NCBI GenBank assembly: GCA_039621445.1
Contig: CP154956.1
Span: 74,252,192 to 74,316,191, forward strand
DNA: 64,000 nt
Origin: Euglena gracilis
Lineage: Eukaryota > Euglenida > Euglenophyceae > Euglenales
Reading direction: 5' to 3'
Shown here piece by piece: positions 1 to 12,116 of this stretch (position 1 is the stretch's first letter; each line of letters begins with the position of its first letter). The position numbers and the translations under genes were made by a program. Under the pieces are notes generated by a model. The model did not search any database, had not been told where the DNA came from, and saw only the letters and a list, made by a program, of their open reading frames with translations.

Positions 1-364
1 GGTACTGGTAGTTCCTCACATACTGGTACCTGCGTCCCATGCCCTGTCTGGGGTTGGTTTGGGCGGTCTGCTGCCTCGCGGGTGGGTCCCTCTCTGCTGG
101 CTTCCCCTATGGGGTTGGGTTGCTGAGGGGTGCGCTCCTACTACACCGGCGAGCCCGAAGGCCCCCCTGCCATATCCCCCGGGCGGTCGCACAAAGTGCC
201 ATGCCACCCTACAGACATCGGAGTCCCCCCCGGGGGGGGGGGTCGGCCAGTGACTAAGTGATTGTATGGTCCAAAACCCAAAAGTTCACTCCAAGCCCCA
301 CTCCACAAGTTGGGCGGGGGGGGGGGGGGGGCGGTGATGCCAACCGGAGGGGAGGCCAGGAGAC

Positions 365-498
365 CTCAGCCAGAAACGTGCGACACCACTCCGCAGCGGA
401 GGCCGACCTCGCCGGCGCCACAGTGGCAACCGCCTGGCTGCCCGCAGAGGGCTCCAGGCAGACGTCGAACAGCAGCACGCGCGACGGCTGCCCCCAGG
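365..498 (-). CDS. Gene C exon C7
   Basis: Acceptor GAAGTAACAG|CC, donor GCTGAG|GTCTCC, two bases plus 44 codons. It contains WGQPSRVLLFDVCLEPSAGS and then AAEWCRTFLAE. It joins C6 in phase 1. The next exon is beyond the left edge. Confidence 0.75.
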
Positions 499-1060
499 CT
501 GTTACTTCAGGACATCCCGGTGGGGGGGGTCCATGGCGAGCCATTTTGCTCTTTGAGCCATTTTGCAATTTGGAACAGAACAATTTGCTGAACCCCCCCC
601 AGGGAGGTGGGGTCTGGGCGCCCCCCACCCCTCGACTGGAAAAAAACTTCTTCCGGCGCTATGCACCGTGGTGGTAATGAATGGGTTTTAAAATGTGCTC
701 TTTGGCTGATTTTGTTCCAAAAAATAGCAAAAAATGGGCTTTTTTTGGCAAATTTCAGGGTCCAAGTTTCAGGGTTTCAGGGTCTTCGTGCCGGTCACTG
801 GAAAATTCTTTTCACTAGCTAGCCCTGCTGACAGACCCCCCCCCGGCTTGTATAAGTTGCACCCAGGCTTCTTGCCTGTTTATGGGTGGCACTAAATTCG
901 TGTCTGGCCCTGTTTGCTGTGTGGTGAGTGGCCAGACACCCCCCCCCCCAGGTGGTGAGTAACAGACCCCCCCGGGTACACTGGAATTTCCACCGCAACA
1001 CTGCAGTCCAGCCCCCAGTCCAAAGGGGGGGGTTACTGCAAACCCTTAAGCCAAAGCAAC

Positions 1061-1184
1061 AGCCTGGCTGCCCATCGGGGGGCGGGGCCCACGCCGTAGC
1101 CTCCAGCGGCAGGGCCCAGTCGATGAGGATGCCGTCCAGCAGCCGGGGGTGGGCCCGCGGGGTAGTGCCAGCGGCCGGGGCAGG
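1061..1184 (-). CDS. Gene C exon C6
   Basis: Acceptor GACCCGGCAG|CCT, donor GGC-T|GTTGCT, 41 codons plus one base. It contains RLLDGILIDWALPLEATAWA. The leftover T joins CC of C7 to make TCC (Ser). Confidence 0.72.
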
Positions 1185-1800
1185 CTGCCGGGTCACCACC
1201 CCAGGGAGGGGGGGGGACCCGCATCCCCCCCCCTGCATCTCCCCGAACCAAAATTCTGTCTTCGAGAATTCTCAGTTTTGATCTGTCACCGGACAGCTTC
1301 CTGGTTGCTGCCCACATCAGCATAACCCCCCCTTAGTTGCACTAAGGCTTCTTGTCTGTTTATGGCCGGCGCTAACTTCGCTTCTGGCCCAGTTTGCTGC
1401 GTGGTGAGTGGCCAGGGACCCTTACACCAGTGCTCTTTTGTTGCTCCCCCTGGCCCCAACACCCCCAGACCACAGCCCCAGCCTGGCCTCTCTCCGTAGC
1501 TGGAATCTGCCTCAAGAAATTTTGGTCCAAAGGAAATTAGGGGAGTGCCGGTTAGGAACCACCCACACCGCATTTTCAATTTTCCTTTTGAAAATGTGCC
1601 ACTAAGAACGGAGGGGAACTGAGATCGACCCCTCCAATAAAAGAACCCCCCAATTTGCTTTATTTGAGGGGGTTCAAGGGATCCTCGGGGGTTTTAAACT
1701 GGAGAGGGTACGGAGGCTTTCATCAAGCATTCCAGTGGAATTTCAATGTGACGCATGTCCAGGGAGCCCAACAAAGTGGAGGTTGCATGGCCTCAGTGAC

Positions 1801-1947
1801 TTGAGGGGGCATGGCCTCGGCGTGCCTCGGGGTGAGGTCGTCCTGCAGGCACTGCTGGAAGCGCAGGGAGGGGGCCGGCCCGCCGGGGTCCGGGGCGTAG
1901 GTGTGGAGGAAGAGGAGGAGGAGCTGCGAGCTGAGGTACCACCGCTC
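1801..1947 (-). CDS. Gene C exon C5
   Basis: Acceptor GCCCGGCCCACAG|GAG, donor CCTCAA|GTCACT, exactly 49 codons, phase 0 to 0. It begins ERWYLSSQLLLLFLHTYAPD and then SLRFQQCLQDDLTPRHAEAM. Confidence 0.77.
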
Positions 1948-2276
1948 CTGTGGGCCGGGCGGGCGGGCAGTTGAGCTTTATCCCCCCCCCCCCCCGGAGG
2001 CTGACCAGGACGTTGGGTGTGATGCATCGCAAGTGCAGACACAATGAGACACAGTGACACATGTGTCAGCTGCCTACATGAAAGAAAAACAACAGCTGGT
2101 GCGAAACAGGTTCATGGACGAGGAAAATACAAACACTTCTGTTTGGCAGCTAAAAGATTTTTCTGTTTACAAAAGCAGTTTAGAAAATTAATCCGGTAAC
2201 GTTTTTAAACTGAGATGATGACACAAATTGCAGAAACAAAATGCCATCCGTCGATTGGAAAGGACAGCGGGGAGAC

Positions 2277-2474
2277 CTCTGGAACGGGGGACAGCAACGG
2301 GCTCGTGCCCAGCACGGCGTCCACGACGCACAACAGGTGCTCCGTGACACTGCAGTCCAGCGGGACCCGCGTGGCGTTGGCGGGGCTGGCGATGAAGGCG
2401 ACCGCCCACTCCGTCGCCATCTGGAACGCCCACTCCACCGTCGGCAGGGGCACGGCGCCGAGGCAACGAGCGAC
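2277..2474 (-). CDS. Gene C exon C4
   Basis: Acceptor CCAGCGCTGCAG|GTC, donor CCAGAG|GTCTCC, exactly 66 codons, phase 0 to 0. It begins VARCLGAVPLPTVEWAFQMA and continues TEWAVAFIASPANATRVPLD, then a Leu/Val-rich helix. No family recognised. Confidence 0.78.
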
Positions 2475-2869
2475 CTGCAGCGCTGGCCGCAGGGAAGGGC
2501 CCCGCTTGGGAGGTCACGGGGCATGGGGGTGGGGATGTTCAGCAGGTTTGCCCAGACAAAAAGTGGATGAGGGGATGGGAGGGGCGGGGGCATGGTACGC
2601 CCCGGGGGTCCTGCGATGCACACCGGCTGCGGTAGCTTTGCCCGGGGGAAAGGGCAAACCATAATCGCCGCATGCCTGGGTGGCACTGTTCTTTGCCACA
2701 CGCACGAAAAGGACCAGCTCCGTCTCCTCCCTTCCCAGCTCTCCCTCACTCCAGCTCAGAGGTTTCATTTGAACCTGAGGGTCGGCACCCACCAGGGCGG
2801 TCCTTAAGCAAAAAAAAATCCTGTCCCAATACACTTCAACCGAAAAATAAGGATTTTGGCCGGGGTAAT

Positions 2870-3240
2870 TTTTTGAAAATTACTTTGAAAAAATGAACCC
2901 AAAATACATGATTTTTTGATGGAAAACCACATACCCAAAAAAAATCTCCAAATTTTTAGGGTTGAAAATTGTTAGTGTTTAGGAGGGGGGTCAAAAAAAA
3001 TGCAGGTCAAAAAAATGGGACCAATTTTTGGAACATTCAAATTTCACTTAGATTTTTTCTCTTTGGAAATTTTTGGGATGTTTAATGGCATTTTTTTGCT
3101 TCAAAACCCTCTCAAAATTAAAATTTTGAGAAAATGTTGTTGAATTTTTGGAAGGTGTGAAAAAAACGGGATTTTTGGGGTTTTTCGTGGGACCTCCTAT
3201 ATGGGTCCTAAAACGGGTCAAAAAAAAAACAACCAGCGCC
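2870..3240. repeat. Diverged repeat, copy 1
   Basis: Parallels 4180-4530: CATGATTTTTTGATGGAAAACCACAT, TAGGAGGGGGGT, TTTTTTCTCTTTGGAAATT, TTGAATTTTTGGAAGGTGTGAAA and CCTATATGGGTCC recur in the same order and spacing. Confidence 0.7.
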
Positions 3241-3259
3241 CAAAGACGCTGGGGAAGAC

Positions 3260-4170
3260 CCAATCTTCTTCAGGAGCTTGTGCTCCTTTGCGGCACCACA
3301 AATTTCGAAATCCTCAACTCCAACTTCAACTAAAATTTGCACAACCAAACAGTTTTGTATTTAGTCCCCAGGAATCCCAACATAAATAGTTGAATCTGCT
3401 CATGCTCAGGAGTGTGCAAATGGGCGGGGCGTACCACCGGTGAACTTCACCGGAGAAATTCACCGGGAACTTCACCGTTTTGATGGTTAGAGGTGAAATC
3501 TTGATGGGTGGAAATTTGCTCTTTTGATGGGTCATGAAGTCTGTCTCATACTGGAATTTTTCAAAAATTGGGCAATTGGTCGTTTATCTCAAGTTTTAAA
3601 TCATCAACCCACACATTTTTTCTCGTTTACAACTCAGGTGTGTTGTAAATTGACATAAACCTTCCAAACTTGCCTTTGAGGAAGATTTACAAGATGGGAT
3701 CGTCCAATCGATGCTTTTTGTGAGTTCAACTTTTTGAATTTGCAACAAGACGGGGACAGTTGTTTTTCGGCTGCAAAACGACCAAAAAACTGATTTGTGG
3801 CAATTTTTTGAGACAGACCATCATCGAAAAATGCCATTGGGGTTGGATTTTCGCCAACAGTTCCTTATCCTGTAAACCTCAACAATTTATAAACTTTATA
3901 GACTTTTGAGCGTTTTGGTACACTTTCGGCCAGTTGGCCTGACTGTTTGTCACTTTTTGGCTGCTGTTGGCCAGTATTTTTGCCAAGTGTTAACCAAAAT
4001 GGCCCAACATTTTTGGTGTATTTATGGCGGTCAACCACCCCCTCCCGGGGGAGGGGGTTGGTCAATGACGATTGTGTGGGCTGGTTGCCAACTTCCAGGG
4101 GAAGAGGGGAGAGGTATGTATGGTCTTTTTCGGGGCAGGCCAGGGGAGCATTTTCACCCCCCAAAAAAAC
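3260..4170. other. Non-coding stretch, AT-rich
   Basis: No credible exon on either strand. It contains a small hairpin, GTGAACTTCACCGGAGAAATTCACCGG, at 3441-3470, and a CCCCTCCCGGGGGAGGGG palindrome at 4041-4060. Confidence 0.4.
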
Positions 4171-4179
4171 GGGGAAACG

Positions 4180-4530
4180 GGAAAACGGGGATTTGAACCC
4201 TAACTACATGATTTTTGATGGAAAACCACATTTTTTTCACAAAAAAAACGCAAAAAATTCAGGGTTAAATTTGGTAGTTTTAGGAGGGGGGTGGAAAATA
4301 ACAAAGGTCAAAAAAAGCGGGCCAAATTTTGGCACAGTCAAAATTTTATTTACATTTTTTCTCTTGGAAATTGTTTGGATTCTCAATAGCTTTTTTTTGC
4401 TTCAAAAAACACTCAAAATCAAAATTTTGAGAAAATATTGAACTTTTGGAAGGTGTGAAAAAATGGGGTTTTGGTGGGGGGGGTTTGGGGGGGACCTCCC
4501 ATATGGGTCCCAAAACAGGTAAAAAAAACA
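4180..4530. repeat. Diverged repeat, copy 2
   Basis: Second copy of the 2870-3240 unit in the same orientation. It is followed by GGGGGCGGTCCTTAACTAAG, which resembles GGGCGGTCCTTAAGCAAAAA just before copy 1. Confidence 0.7.
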
Positions 4531-4961
4531 AATTTTTGGGGGTTTCTGTGTATTGTGGGGGGGGTGGGGCGGTCCTCAAGGGGGCGGTCCTTAACTAAGA
4601 AAAAAAATCCCGTCCCTTATGGACCGCCCTGGCACCCACCCACCCACCTCCCGGGCCTTCCCTGGACAGGCCGGTACACAGCAGGAGCAGCTGATGGCCC
4701 CCATCGCCGTACTGTGCCACATGAGTCCCTCCAAAGCCCTGTTTTCTCCGGTGGCGGGCCCAGGGTTGTTCCCACTCCCGAAGAGTAGCTCTGGTTCGGT
4801 ATCGTGTAGTGTCACATCGAATCACGGACCCGACCCCAACTCTGGAGCCACAGGCCAGCGTTCGATATAAAGGCAGGACCCCACTGTGTGCACTGTGGCT
4901 GCTTGTTTGGCGTCATTTATCCCTTCTTCTGGCCTGGCGCTGGTTTTCGCCACTAGCTCGG

Positions 4962-5325
4962 GGGGGGGGGTCCAGGCCAGACTTTCATTGAGTGCGCCGC
5001 GGCGAAGTTTGTCGTGGCGCAAAAAAAAATTCAGCGGCGCAAGAGGCGCACAGTTGAATGTTTGCCGCGGCACACCCGCGTCGCACCTGAAACGCTGCCG
5101 CGGCGCACCAACAATGCACCCGTTGCGCACCAATGACGTTCCCGCGGCACATGCAGTGTGCACGCGGCGCTGCCGCGGCGCTGCCGCGACGCATACAGCG
5201 CACAGAAAGAAATCTTCCGCGGCGCACGCGGTCACAAAATTTCTGGTGCCGTGGCGCACGGGGCGCAAAAACAAAATTTTTCCGCGACACAATAAATGAA
5301 AATCTGGTCCAGACCCCCCCCCATC
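4962..5325. mobile_element. TIR element with GCGCCGCGG-rich interior
   Basis: Left GGGGGGGTCCAGGCCAGACT-TTCATTG and right, inverted, GGGGGGTCTGGACCAGATTT-TCATT. The interior repeats GCCGCGGCGCAC with variations about 20 times. It lies 80 bp downstream of exon C3. Confidence 0.62.
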
Positions 5326-5404
5326 CAGCCCAGGACCCCACCCCCCAAACCTGAACACCTAAACCTGCCACAGGCCCCGGGACGTGTCTGGTCCTCCTCC
5401 CCAC

Positions 5405-5587
5405 CGTGAACGGGAGTTGGGTCGCAAACGGGGCCGTGGGCTGCACCAGCTGCAGCAGCAGGCGGGCCACCGGGGACCGCAGCGGGGACGCCTTCGGGGC
5501 GAGGCGGGCGAGGTCGTCGCACACCTCCGCGCTCCCCTTCAGGACGTGTGGCGGGGCCAGCCCCGCAAAGTGGCCACCGTTGCAAAC
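5405..5587 (-). CDS. Gene C exon C3
   Basis: Acceptor CTGTCCAGCTGCAG|GTT, donor TTCACG|GTGGGG, exactly 61 codons, phase 0 to 0. It contains HFAGLAPPHVLKGSAEVCDD and then PVARLLLQLVQPTAPFATQL. Strong coding character. Confidence 0.75.
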
Positions 5588-5599
5588 CTGCAGCTGGAC

Positions 5600-6190
5600 A
5601 GGTCAGCGAGTCCAACGCCCGGGTGGCTCCGATGTGCCCAGGCGTATTGGCCCAAACAGGCTCGGGGGCAAGTGTGGGGGGGGGGGGCTCCCACAGCAGA
5701 AGGGGGCCAGCAGACATGTCTGGAAAAAAGATGGGGCAGGTGAACCCCGGCATGGCGGGGGACAATGAACAGCGTTTGTGAAGACTGTCCACCAATGCAC
5801 ATAAGCCGGTGCATGCACGCATTTGAGGGCAACTGTATTTGCGATATTTGAAAATGCACAAAAATACGGATAAGTATAAGTTTTGACAAAGTCCAAGCCA
5901 TCAAATTTGAAGTATCTGGAGATATTCCCATGCAGAGTGAGATTCCTCTGTGTGGTGATACCCATCCTCCAGTCCATACTGATCTGTCTATCCATACTAG
6001 CTGTCGCTCCCATCTCAATCTCAGATCAGATCTGCATTTTATTGTGGAGTTGCATTTTTATTGGAGGGCAGGTCTGGATGTGCCACTGCCTGTATCGAAT
6101 CCCCCGCTCCAATCAGCACTGGAATGAACCTCTGAACCTCTGGATGAACCTCTGGCGCCCCCCCAATACAATTTCTTACCGACCTGTGAC
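5600..6190. other. Intron or spacer with no feature
   Basis: Mixed-composition sequence upstream of exon C3. Nothing exon-like was seen beyond short open frames. Confidence 0.35.
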
Positions 6191-6540
6191 GTGGGGGGGG
6201 GGGGAGGTCACTTCCACTCTTCCAAAAGCCCAGCCAGTCACAGTTCTTTTGGGGGGGAAACCAATCAGTCACCACCCCCGGGGGGTGCAACTCTAGAATC
6301 CAAGGAAAAGTTGACTGCAAACGGGGAAAAAATAGCCAAAATATTTCCAGCACCTGAGCACCTACACAGGGGGGGGGGGGCAACACCCAACGTGGACTAT
6401 CGAAAAAAGCGACACAAAAAAGCAAAAAAAAAACGGTGGAAACACAAACAAACGAAAAAAAAACATAATTTGCATGTAATTCCTGCAGAAGCTCCCCCCG
6501 AAATGTACACTTTTCGGCTGGAGAGGACTTGGAACTAAAC

Positions 6541-6730
6541 CCCCCCCAAATAACACCCCCCCCCCGGTGTGTTACTTGGGCACCCGAACTGGGGCCCTAG
6601 GGGGGGGGGGGTGTTATTTGGGGGGGGGGGTGCTATTTTTACATGTAAAACCAAAGGAAAACAGGGGGGGGTTGAGGCGCTCGAAATCGGCCCCCGAGGG
6701 GGGTGTGTTATTTGGGAGGGGGGTTTATAA
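6541..6730. mobile_element. Palindromic AAATAACACCCCC element
   Basis: CCCCCCCAAATAACACCCCC, GGGGGTGTTATTTGGGGGGG and GGGGTGTGTTATTTGGGAGG follow within 190 bp. Alternating inverted copies of one terminal word. Confidence 0.55.
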
Positions 6731-7185
6731 TAAACAATTCATACGTTGAGGCATTTTGACTGGTTCTGTTTTGGAACATCCTGATTCCAGTGTTATGAAA
6801 ATAGTTCGCGCCAAAAAAACCTCAAAAATAATAATAAAAAATGGAATTTTTTAAAAGTGAAAAAAAAATTGCAAAAATTGGAAAACCACCGGGAGGGGGG
6901 AAATAGCGGAAACCCCCGCAAATTTTGCCAAAATTGAAAAATGTGAAAAAGGCAGGGAAAACACACGTTTGCATTTTCCTCCTGCGTCGGCAGCAGGCAC
7001 TTTGTCCAACCCCTCCTCCGGGGGGGGGGGAGGGAGCCATCAGCCACTCTGAAAACCCAAGTCACCACCCGGGGTTGGCCAGAGACCAAAGGATACAACC
7101 CCCCAACGCAAACACAAACACAAACGCAAACGCAAACACACATTCACACACTCACTCACACTCAAACAGTCACCAGAACGTCCTT

Positions 7186-7232
7186 TGAAGGGCTGTGCAG
7201 GGCGCTAGCGACGCAGTGCAGCGTGCCGCAGG
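7186..7232 (-). CDS. Possible gene C exon fragment C2
   Basis: Short open stretch (CGTLHCVASALHSPSK) immediately beyond the element at 7227-7473. It might be the other half of an exon split by that insertion. Too short to be sure. Confidence 0.25.
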
Positions 7233-7473
7233 GGCCCAGGCAGGGCAGAACGGGAAGGCCTGGTGGGGGGGGTCGACCCCCCCACCCACCACAGCATTCT
7301 CACGGATTTTTTTAACAAATATTTCCCGGTGCCGAAGGCGCCGGGGAAAAAAATTGGGGTCGAAGACTGGTGCTCCCGGAAATACGGGAGGAGGTGGTGA
7401 GGGGTGGTCGACCCCTCCCCCATCCACCGCCCTGGCTGTTTGGCCGATTCCCGTTCTGCCCTGGGCCCAGGGC
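7227..7473. mobile_element. Inverted-repeat element (GGTCGACCC family)
   Basis: Left GGGCCCAGGCAGGGCAGAAC and right, inverted, GGGCCCAGGGCAGAACGGGA. Further in, TGGTGGGGGGGGTCGACCC pairs with TGGTGAGGGGTGGTCGACCC. It may have split a coding exon of gene C. Confidence 0.6.
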
Positions 7474-7525
7474 CCGAAAGGCGAGGTCATGCAGGAAGGT
7501 GCACACGTCCTCTGCCATGGGGCCC
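7455..7525 (-). CDS. Possible gene C exon C1
   Basis: Follows CCCCGCATGAAG and reads MAEDVCTFLHDLAFRALG in an open frame before entering the inverted-repeat element at 7227-7473. The frame is protein-like but the 3' edge is lost in the element. It could instead be the amino terminus, starting at the ATG at 7519. Confidence 0.4.
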
Positions 7526-8254
7526 CTTCATGCGGGGAGGGCAGGGCAACTGCGGCGGCAGAGGAGGGAACGGGAAATGAGAGGAACCCGGCGCCGCTCT
7601 GTCGCACGTGGTGGCAGAGCACCCAAACATCGAACGGTTTGGGGTGGAAGGAAATGGGTTGGGGAAACTGGGGGGGGGGGGGACTCTCGTGGACTCTCAA
7701 AAAACGCACACAAAAAAAAAGCAAGAAAAACGCAAATTGCATGTAAAATCCTTCAGGAGCTCCCCCGGGATGTGCACTTTCTGCTGAAGAGCACTTTTTT
7801 TGGCTCAAGCAAAATTTGCTCAAGAAAAAATTTTGGCTCAAGCGGTGAAAAAATTTATTTTGCATAAAAATATGCATTTTGTTGACAAAAAAATATGCAG
7901 AAATGAAAAAAAAATGGTAAAATTAGTCTCAGGGGGAAATAGGGGTCAAAGAATTATTCAGAGTCAAAAAAATTCCAGTGAAAACCAAAGATTGCCAGGG
8001 GGAAAAAAAAACACAAAAATGCGGCAAAAAAACAGCAAAAAAAAAAACGCAAAAAAAGCCAAACCCTAAAAAAAAACAAACCACAAAAAAACGTGTTTGT
8101 TTTCCCTCTTGGGGAAACAAATGCCTGGCAGAGAGTACAATGTTTCAAAGGTGACTGAATGTCTGGGTGATCACCAAAACGCAAACATGAACCCGTTTTG
8201 CTTTTTTTGGTAAAACACAGTGATTCTATTCTGATTCTATTGAAAAAGAGGACG

Positions 8255-8870
8255 AGGTCTGAGGCTGGAAAATGGCTGCTGGTTGGAAAATGGCTGCTGG
8301 CTCAAAGTTTCTGAAGCCATGCCGCGACCCCCAGGGAAGCTATGGGCAGGCAGGGAAAGGGCATTTGTCGACCCAACAACCACATGGCACCACAACAGCA
8401 AACCCAGCAGGGAGCCACCATCAAACAGGGGATTCCTCAAGGACCCCCCCCGGTGGGGGGGTCCAGCCTCCGGCTGGCAAAAAGGCTGCTGGCTGGAAAT
8501 GAGCTGCTGGCTGGACCCCGGGTCTGGGGCTGGAGGGGGCTGGGCTGGGCTGGGTCGACGAAAAACAAAATTTTACAAAATTTTCTTGCCATTTTCGACA
8601 TTTTGATGGATGGAGCTAGATCAAGGCTGGGGGGCTGTGATGGAGAAAGCTGTGATGAGGGGGAAAATGCATGCATAGGTGAGCTGGGCAGCCCAGTTGG
8701 CTGGCCAGCCAGCGGCCGGCTGGCCCGGCCTTCAGCCGGCTGGCCCGCCTCCGGCTGGGCTGGACCCAACTTTATTTCACTCGACCCGGGGGGGGGGCTC
8801 CCAGCCCCGATTTGGGCTGCTGGCTGGATTTGAGCTGGCTGGCTGGACCCCCCCCCCGGGTAGGGTACCC
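8255..8870. repeat. GCTGCTGGCTGG repeat family
   Basis: Starts GTCTGAGGCTGGAAAATGGC. Dozens of GCTGGCTGGA words around CCCCGG cores, with a subcluster of GGCCGGCTGGCC at 8700-8760. Related tracts occur at 41165-41500, 44230-44280, 51730-51770 and 53800-53870, typically preceded by TCAGAGGCTGG. Confidence 0.6.
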
Positions 8871-10678
8871 TCCGGCTTCAGAAATACCCTGCCATCAAAA
8901 GATGCACAGACACACGTCGATCGCATACGCAGGAGGGGGCCTTGTCCTTGGGGACATACACAACGTGGCAACTAGTCACAAACACTGCAAGTCAGGGGAG
9001 GGTGGGAAGGGGCAGGGCCGATACAGCAATTTTTTTTTAAGGTCAGGGGGAGGGGGAAGGGGGGAGAGGGGTCTGGGGGACCCACTTTTGGAGGGTCAAA
9101 CTTGGGGTAAAAAAAAATCGGCACTTCAAGCCGAAAAAAACACCTGCCAAAATAACCAAAAGGTTGGACTCCCCTTGTGGGTCAGCCGGGAAGGGGACCC
9201 CGCCCCGCAGTATTCCCCCAAGGCCAGGGGCATTCTTAAGACCGGGAGGGGGTCGGCACCCACCCACCCACCCCCTGGGGTGCCCCCCCCCCGGGGGAGG
9301 GGGGGATCCCGGGGAACCCACACTTTTGCCTGAAAATGCTAAAAAAAGCACCTTTTTCAAAATATTTGGTGCCTTCGGTGCCGAAAAAGATATACCCACC
9401 AGCCCCTGCCCCCACTCTCCCTACTACCCTCCACCCTACCCCCCCCCACCCCCTGAGGAGGTGGTCCAAGACTGAAAAAAACCCCTGCCCGAGGCCTTTG
9501 TGGGTTAAAAAGGCTCCCTAGGCCGATACAAATACAGGTGCCTTGCACGGTGCAGTTGGGCAGTCAGCGGGGTCGCCGCCGGGCCCACGCCGCCCCCGGG
9601 AACGGGGCCCGCGGCGGAGCGGCTCAGCGGCTCAGGCCGTTGCACCGCTGCGCCATCCGCAGCCCCTCCCGGTGGCGGGGGGAGGGCCCTGTGGCCGGCG
9701 GGGGCGGCCACCCCACCCCGAGGGGGGGGAGGGCACGGACAGGTTGAGGCAGTGAGGGTAGCGATCGCGGTGGAGCAGGACCCCCCATGCAGGGTTTGTC
9801 ACCACATCGTGACGCGTTCAGGCTGTGCAAAGCCAGTCCTTTTTGCAGGACATTGTGCAAGAATTCACGAACTTAGGCGGCCAGATTCGCACTTCAGCTC
9901 ATTTTTAGCACCCTCTTGTCACGTGTCTTCAAACCCCCCGGAGCCACACAGCCGAAATCAAAAATTTCGGAAATTTGCGCAAATGCGCAAATCAACATAA
10001 AAAAGCTGTTCTTGGCAGTGTGGCCCCTTGGCCAAAAATGGTGTTTTGGGGGGGTCTGAAAATGGGCTCCGCATGTTGAAACCCCCGGGACCTTCCCCCC
10101 CCCCCGGAAGCGAAAAAAAACGCAAAAAAAGCGGCACAGGAACGGGACCTTTACTGCCCTTTTTGCTCTTTTCGGCTGTTTCCCCGGGTGAGCCTGAGAT
10201 GCTGGCGGTGTGCGTCCTGGGTGTTTGCCGGACTGCGTTGCTTGCGGCGCCTTGGTGTGGTGTTTTTGGGTTGTTTGTTAAAGTGCGGGGAGGAAGTGCC
10301 GGGGTGTGTGGGTGTGGTGTGACCAAGCCAGCAGGAAGGACGTGGGGAAGGGAAGGTAAGTGCGGGGTTTTTGGCAAGGTATGTGCAGAGGAGAAGAAAT
10401 AGGGTCCGCAGGGAACGAAGGGGACGGATGTCATCCACCCAACGTATACCCGGGATCCAAGGTTGGGTTTTGGGTTTTGGGTACCACCCCAAAAATTTTG
10501 GGAGGGGGGACCCCAAAAAAGCCAAAATTTTTGGTTTTTGGGACCCGGTTTTGAATAATGCTGAGCTCTTGATATGGGCGCCAACTCCCATCTTTGATGC
10601 CCTATATAAACTGGCTCCCTGAATAGACGTTTTTCGATTGAAAATGTAAGGGATTCAGGCCCAAAGCTGGGTTGCAGG

Positions 10679-11165
10679 GGGTCGAAAAACGCTCATTTTC
10701 GGCTCAAAAAAACACCTTTTCCGGGTTTGGGAGGCCAAAAAACATGGTTTTGGGCAAAAAAAAATTCGTTTTTTTTTTCGATTTTTTTGACCCCAAAATA
10801 ACCCAAAGCCAATGGGCCGGCAGCCCAAAACGGATTCGCCCCCCCCCCCGTTTTGTCAAAAAAAAACGCTCATTTTCGGCTCAAAAACACTTTTTCCGGG
10901 TCGGAGGTGGCCAAAAAATATGGTTTTGGGCAAAAAAAAATTTCGACTTTTCTCGATTTTTTTTGACCCCAAAAAGACCCAAAATCCATTGGTTTCGGGC
11001 CCAAAACGGGGGGCGGGGGGGGTCGAAAAACGCTCGTTTTCGGCTCGAAAACACTTTTTCCGGGTCCGGGAGGCCAAAAAAAAAACATGATTTTGGGCCA
11101 ATAATTTTTTTTTATTTTTTTTTCCGATTTTTTTGGGATTTTTTTTCGACTTTTTTTTTGTCCCT
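10679..11165. repeat. Triple tandem repeat, about 170-bp unit
   Basis: Three consecutive copies begin GTCGAAAAACGCTCATTTTC or near variants at about 10680, 10855 and 11022. Each carries CTTTTTCCGGGT...GGCCAAAAAA and then a TTTTTTGACCCCAAAA stretch. Copies differ by scattered changes and G/A run lengths. Confidence 0.75.
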
Positions 11166-11559
11166 GACAGTGGAAAAGGTGTACAAAATGTCCCAAATTG
11201 GCCGAAAATCAGCCGTATCTCGGGCCAGGCGGGGAGTTGCGGGAAATAAAAATACCGGTAGATGGGGCATTCCAAGGGCTTCAAATTTGGTCTCTGGACA
11301 TTTCCTTTGATTTTGCATCATTTTCGAGATATTTTGAAAAAATCGATTTTTGGGCCCGAAATGGCAGAGTCCAAAGGGGGGGACTTATCCAGGGGGGCGG
11401 GTAAATCCTACCCAGTTTGGACCCCTTCGCGCGTGAATAACTCAGGCCTGGCGGGGAGTTGGGGGTCAACCCAGGGTGATTCAGAAACTAGAAATCCGCT
11501 CGCAGGCGACTGGGAAAAAAAACTCTGGGAACGGGCCAGGGATCATGGTGGGGGAGGGG

Positions 11560-12010
11560 GGGGTTGGACCCCCCCTTTCCCTGGTAGTAAGCCAGGGTTC
11601 GATATAAGGACAGGTGGGGGGGGGTGGTCCGGACCCCCCCCTGCGGGCCAGGAGGGGGGGGGATGGGGGGTACACCCCCCCCCACCTAAACAGGTGCGCG
11701 GTCAGGGTGGCCGAAAATTTTTGACCCCCCAAAACGACCAAAAGTGCCATTTTGGGCACTTTTTGGGCAAAAATGTGCCAAAAATGCAAAAAATTTTCAA
11801 CGCGAAGCGCCGGAGGAAAAAATTGACCCTTTTTTGGGGGGGGGTCAATTTTTGCCCCCCAGGGTCGGTCCGGACCCCCCTTGCAGGTGGGGGGGGGTGG
11901 TCCGGACCCCCCCCCCTGCGGGCCAGGAGGGGGGGGGTGGGGGGGGACACCCCCCCACCTAAACCATGTACGCCCTTATATTGAACCCTTATATCGAACT
12001 TATATCGAAC
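11560..12010. mobile_element. Poly-G element of the GGTCCGGACCC/CCTAAAC family
   Basis: GGTGGTCCGGACCCCCCCCT, CGGGCCAGGAGGGGGGGG and CACCCCCCCACCTAAAC flank an interior with CCAAAATGGC-type words and GCGAAGCGCCGG. Related copies lie at 22.2, 28.8 and 31.3 kb. It is nested in the 5.5-kb transposon. Confidence 0.55.
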
Positions 12011-12116
12011 CCTGTAGTAAGCTTCACTCTTACCCATAAAGGGATAAGAGCTCAGCGACCCCCCCCCTATTTTAGTCCCTCTTTGCAGACCTTTTCATCC
12101 TTCATGGCAGCATTCA

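Larger units (their letters stand above)
365..5587 (-). other. Gene C: multi-exon gene, unidentified helix-rich protein, runs off left edge
   Basis: Five consecutive blocks (C3-C7) join in agreed phases: 0/0, 0/0, 0/0 and 1/1. Two of four internal donors and the last donor are GTCTCC or GTCACT. The product is Leu/Ala/Pro-rich with helical stretches and no recognised domain. Two weaker coding pieces near 7.2-7.5 kb may be upstream exons. The 3' part lies left of position 1. Confidence 0.65.

Noticed and set aside
9505-9751. GC-rich possible exon on the minus strand
   Set aside because: No frame combines good codons with splice sites; a TGA interrupts the best one.
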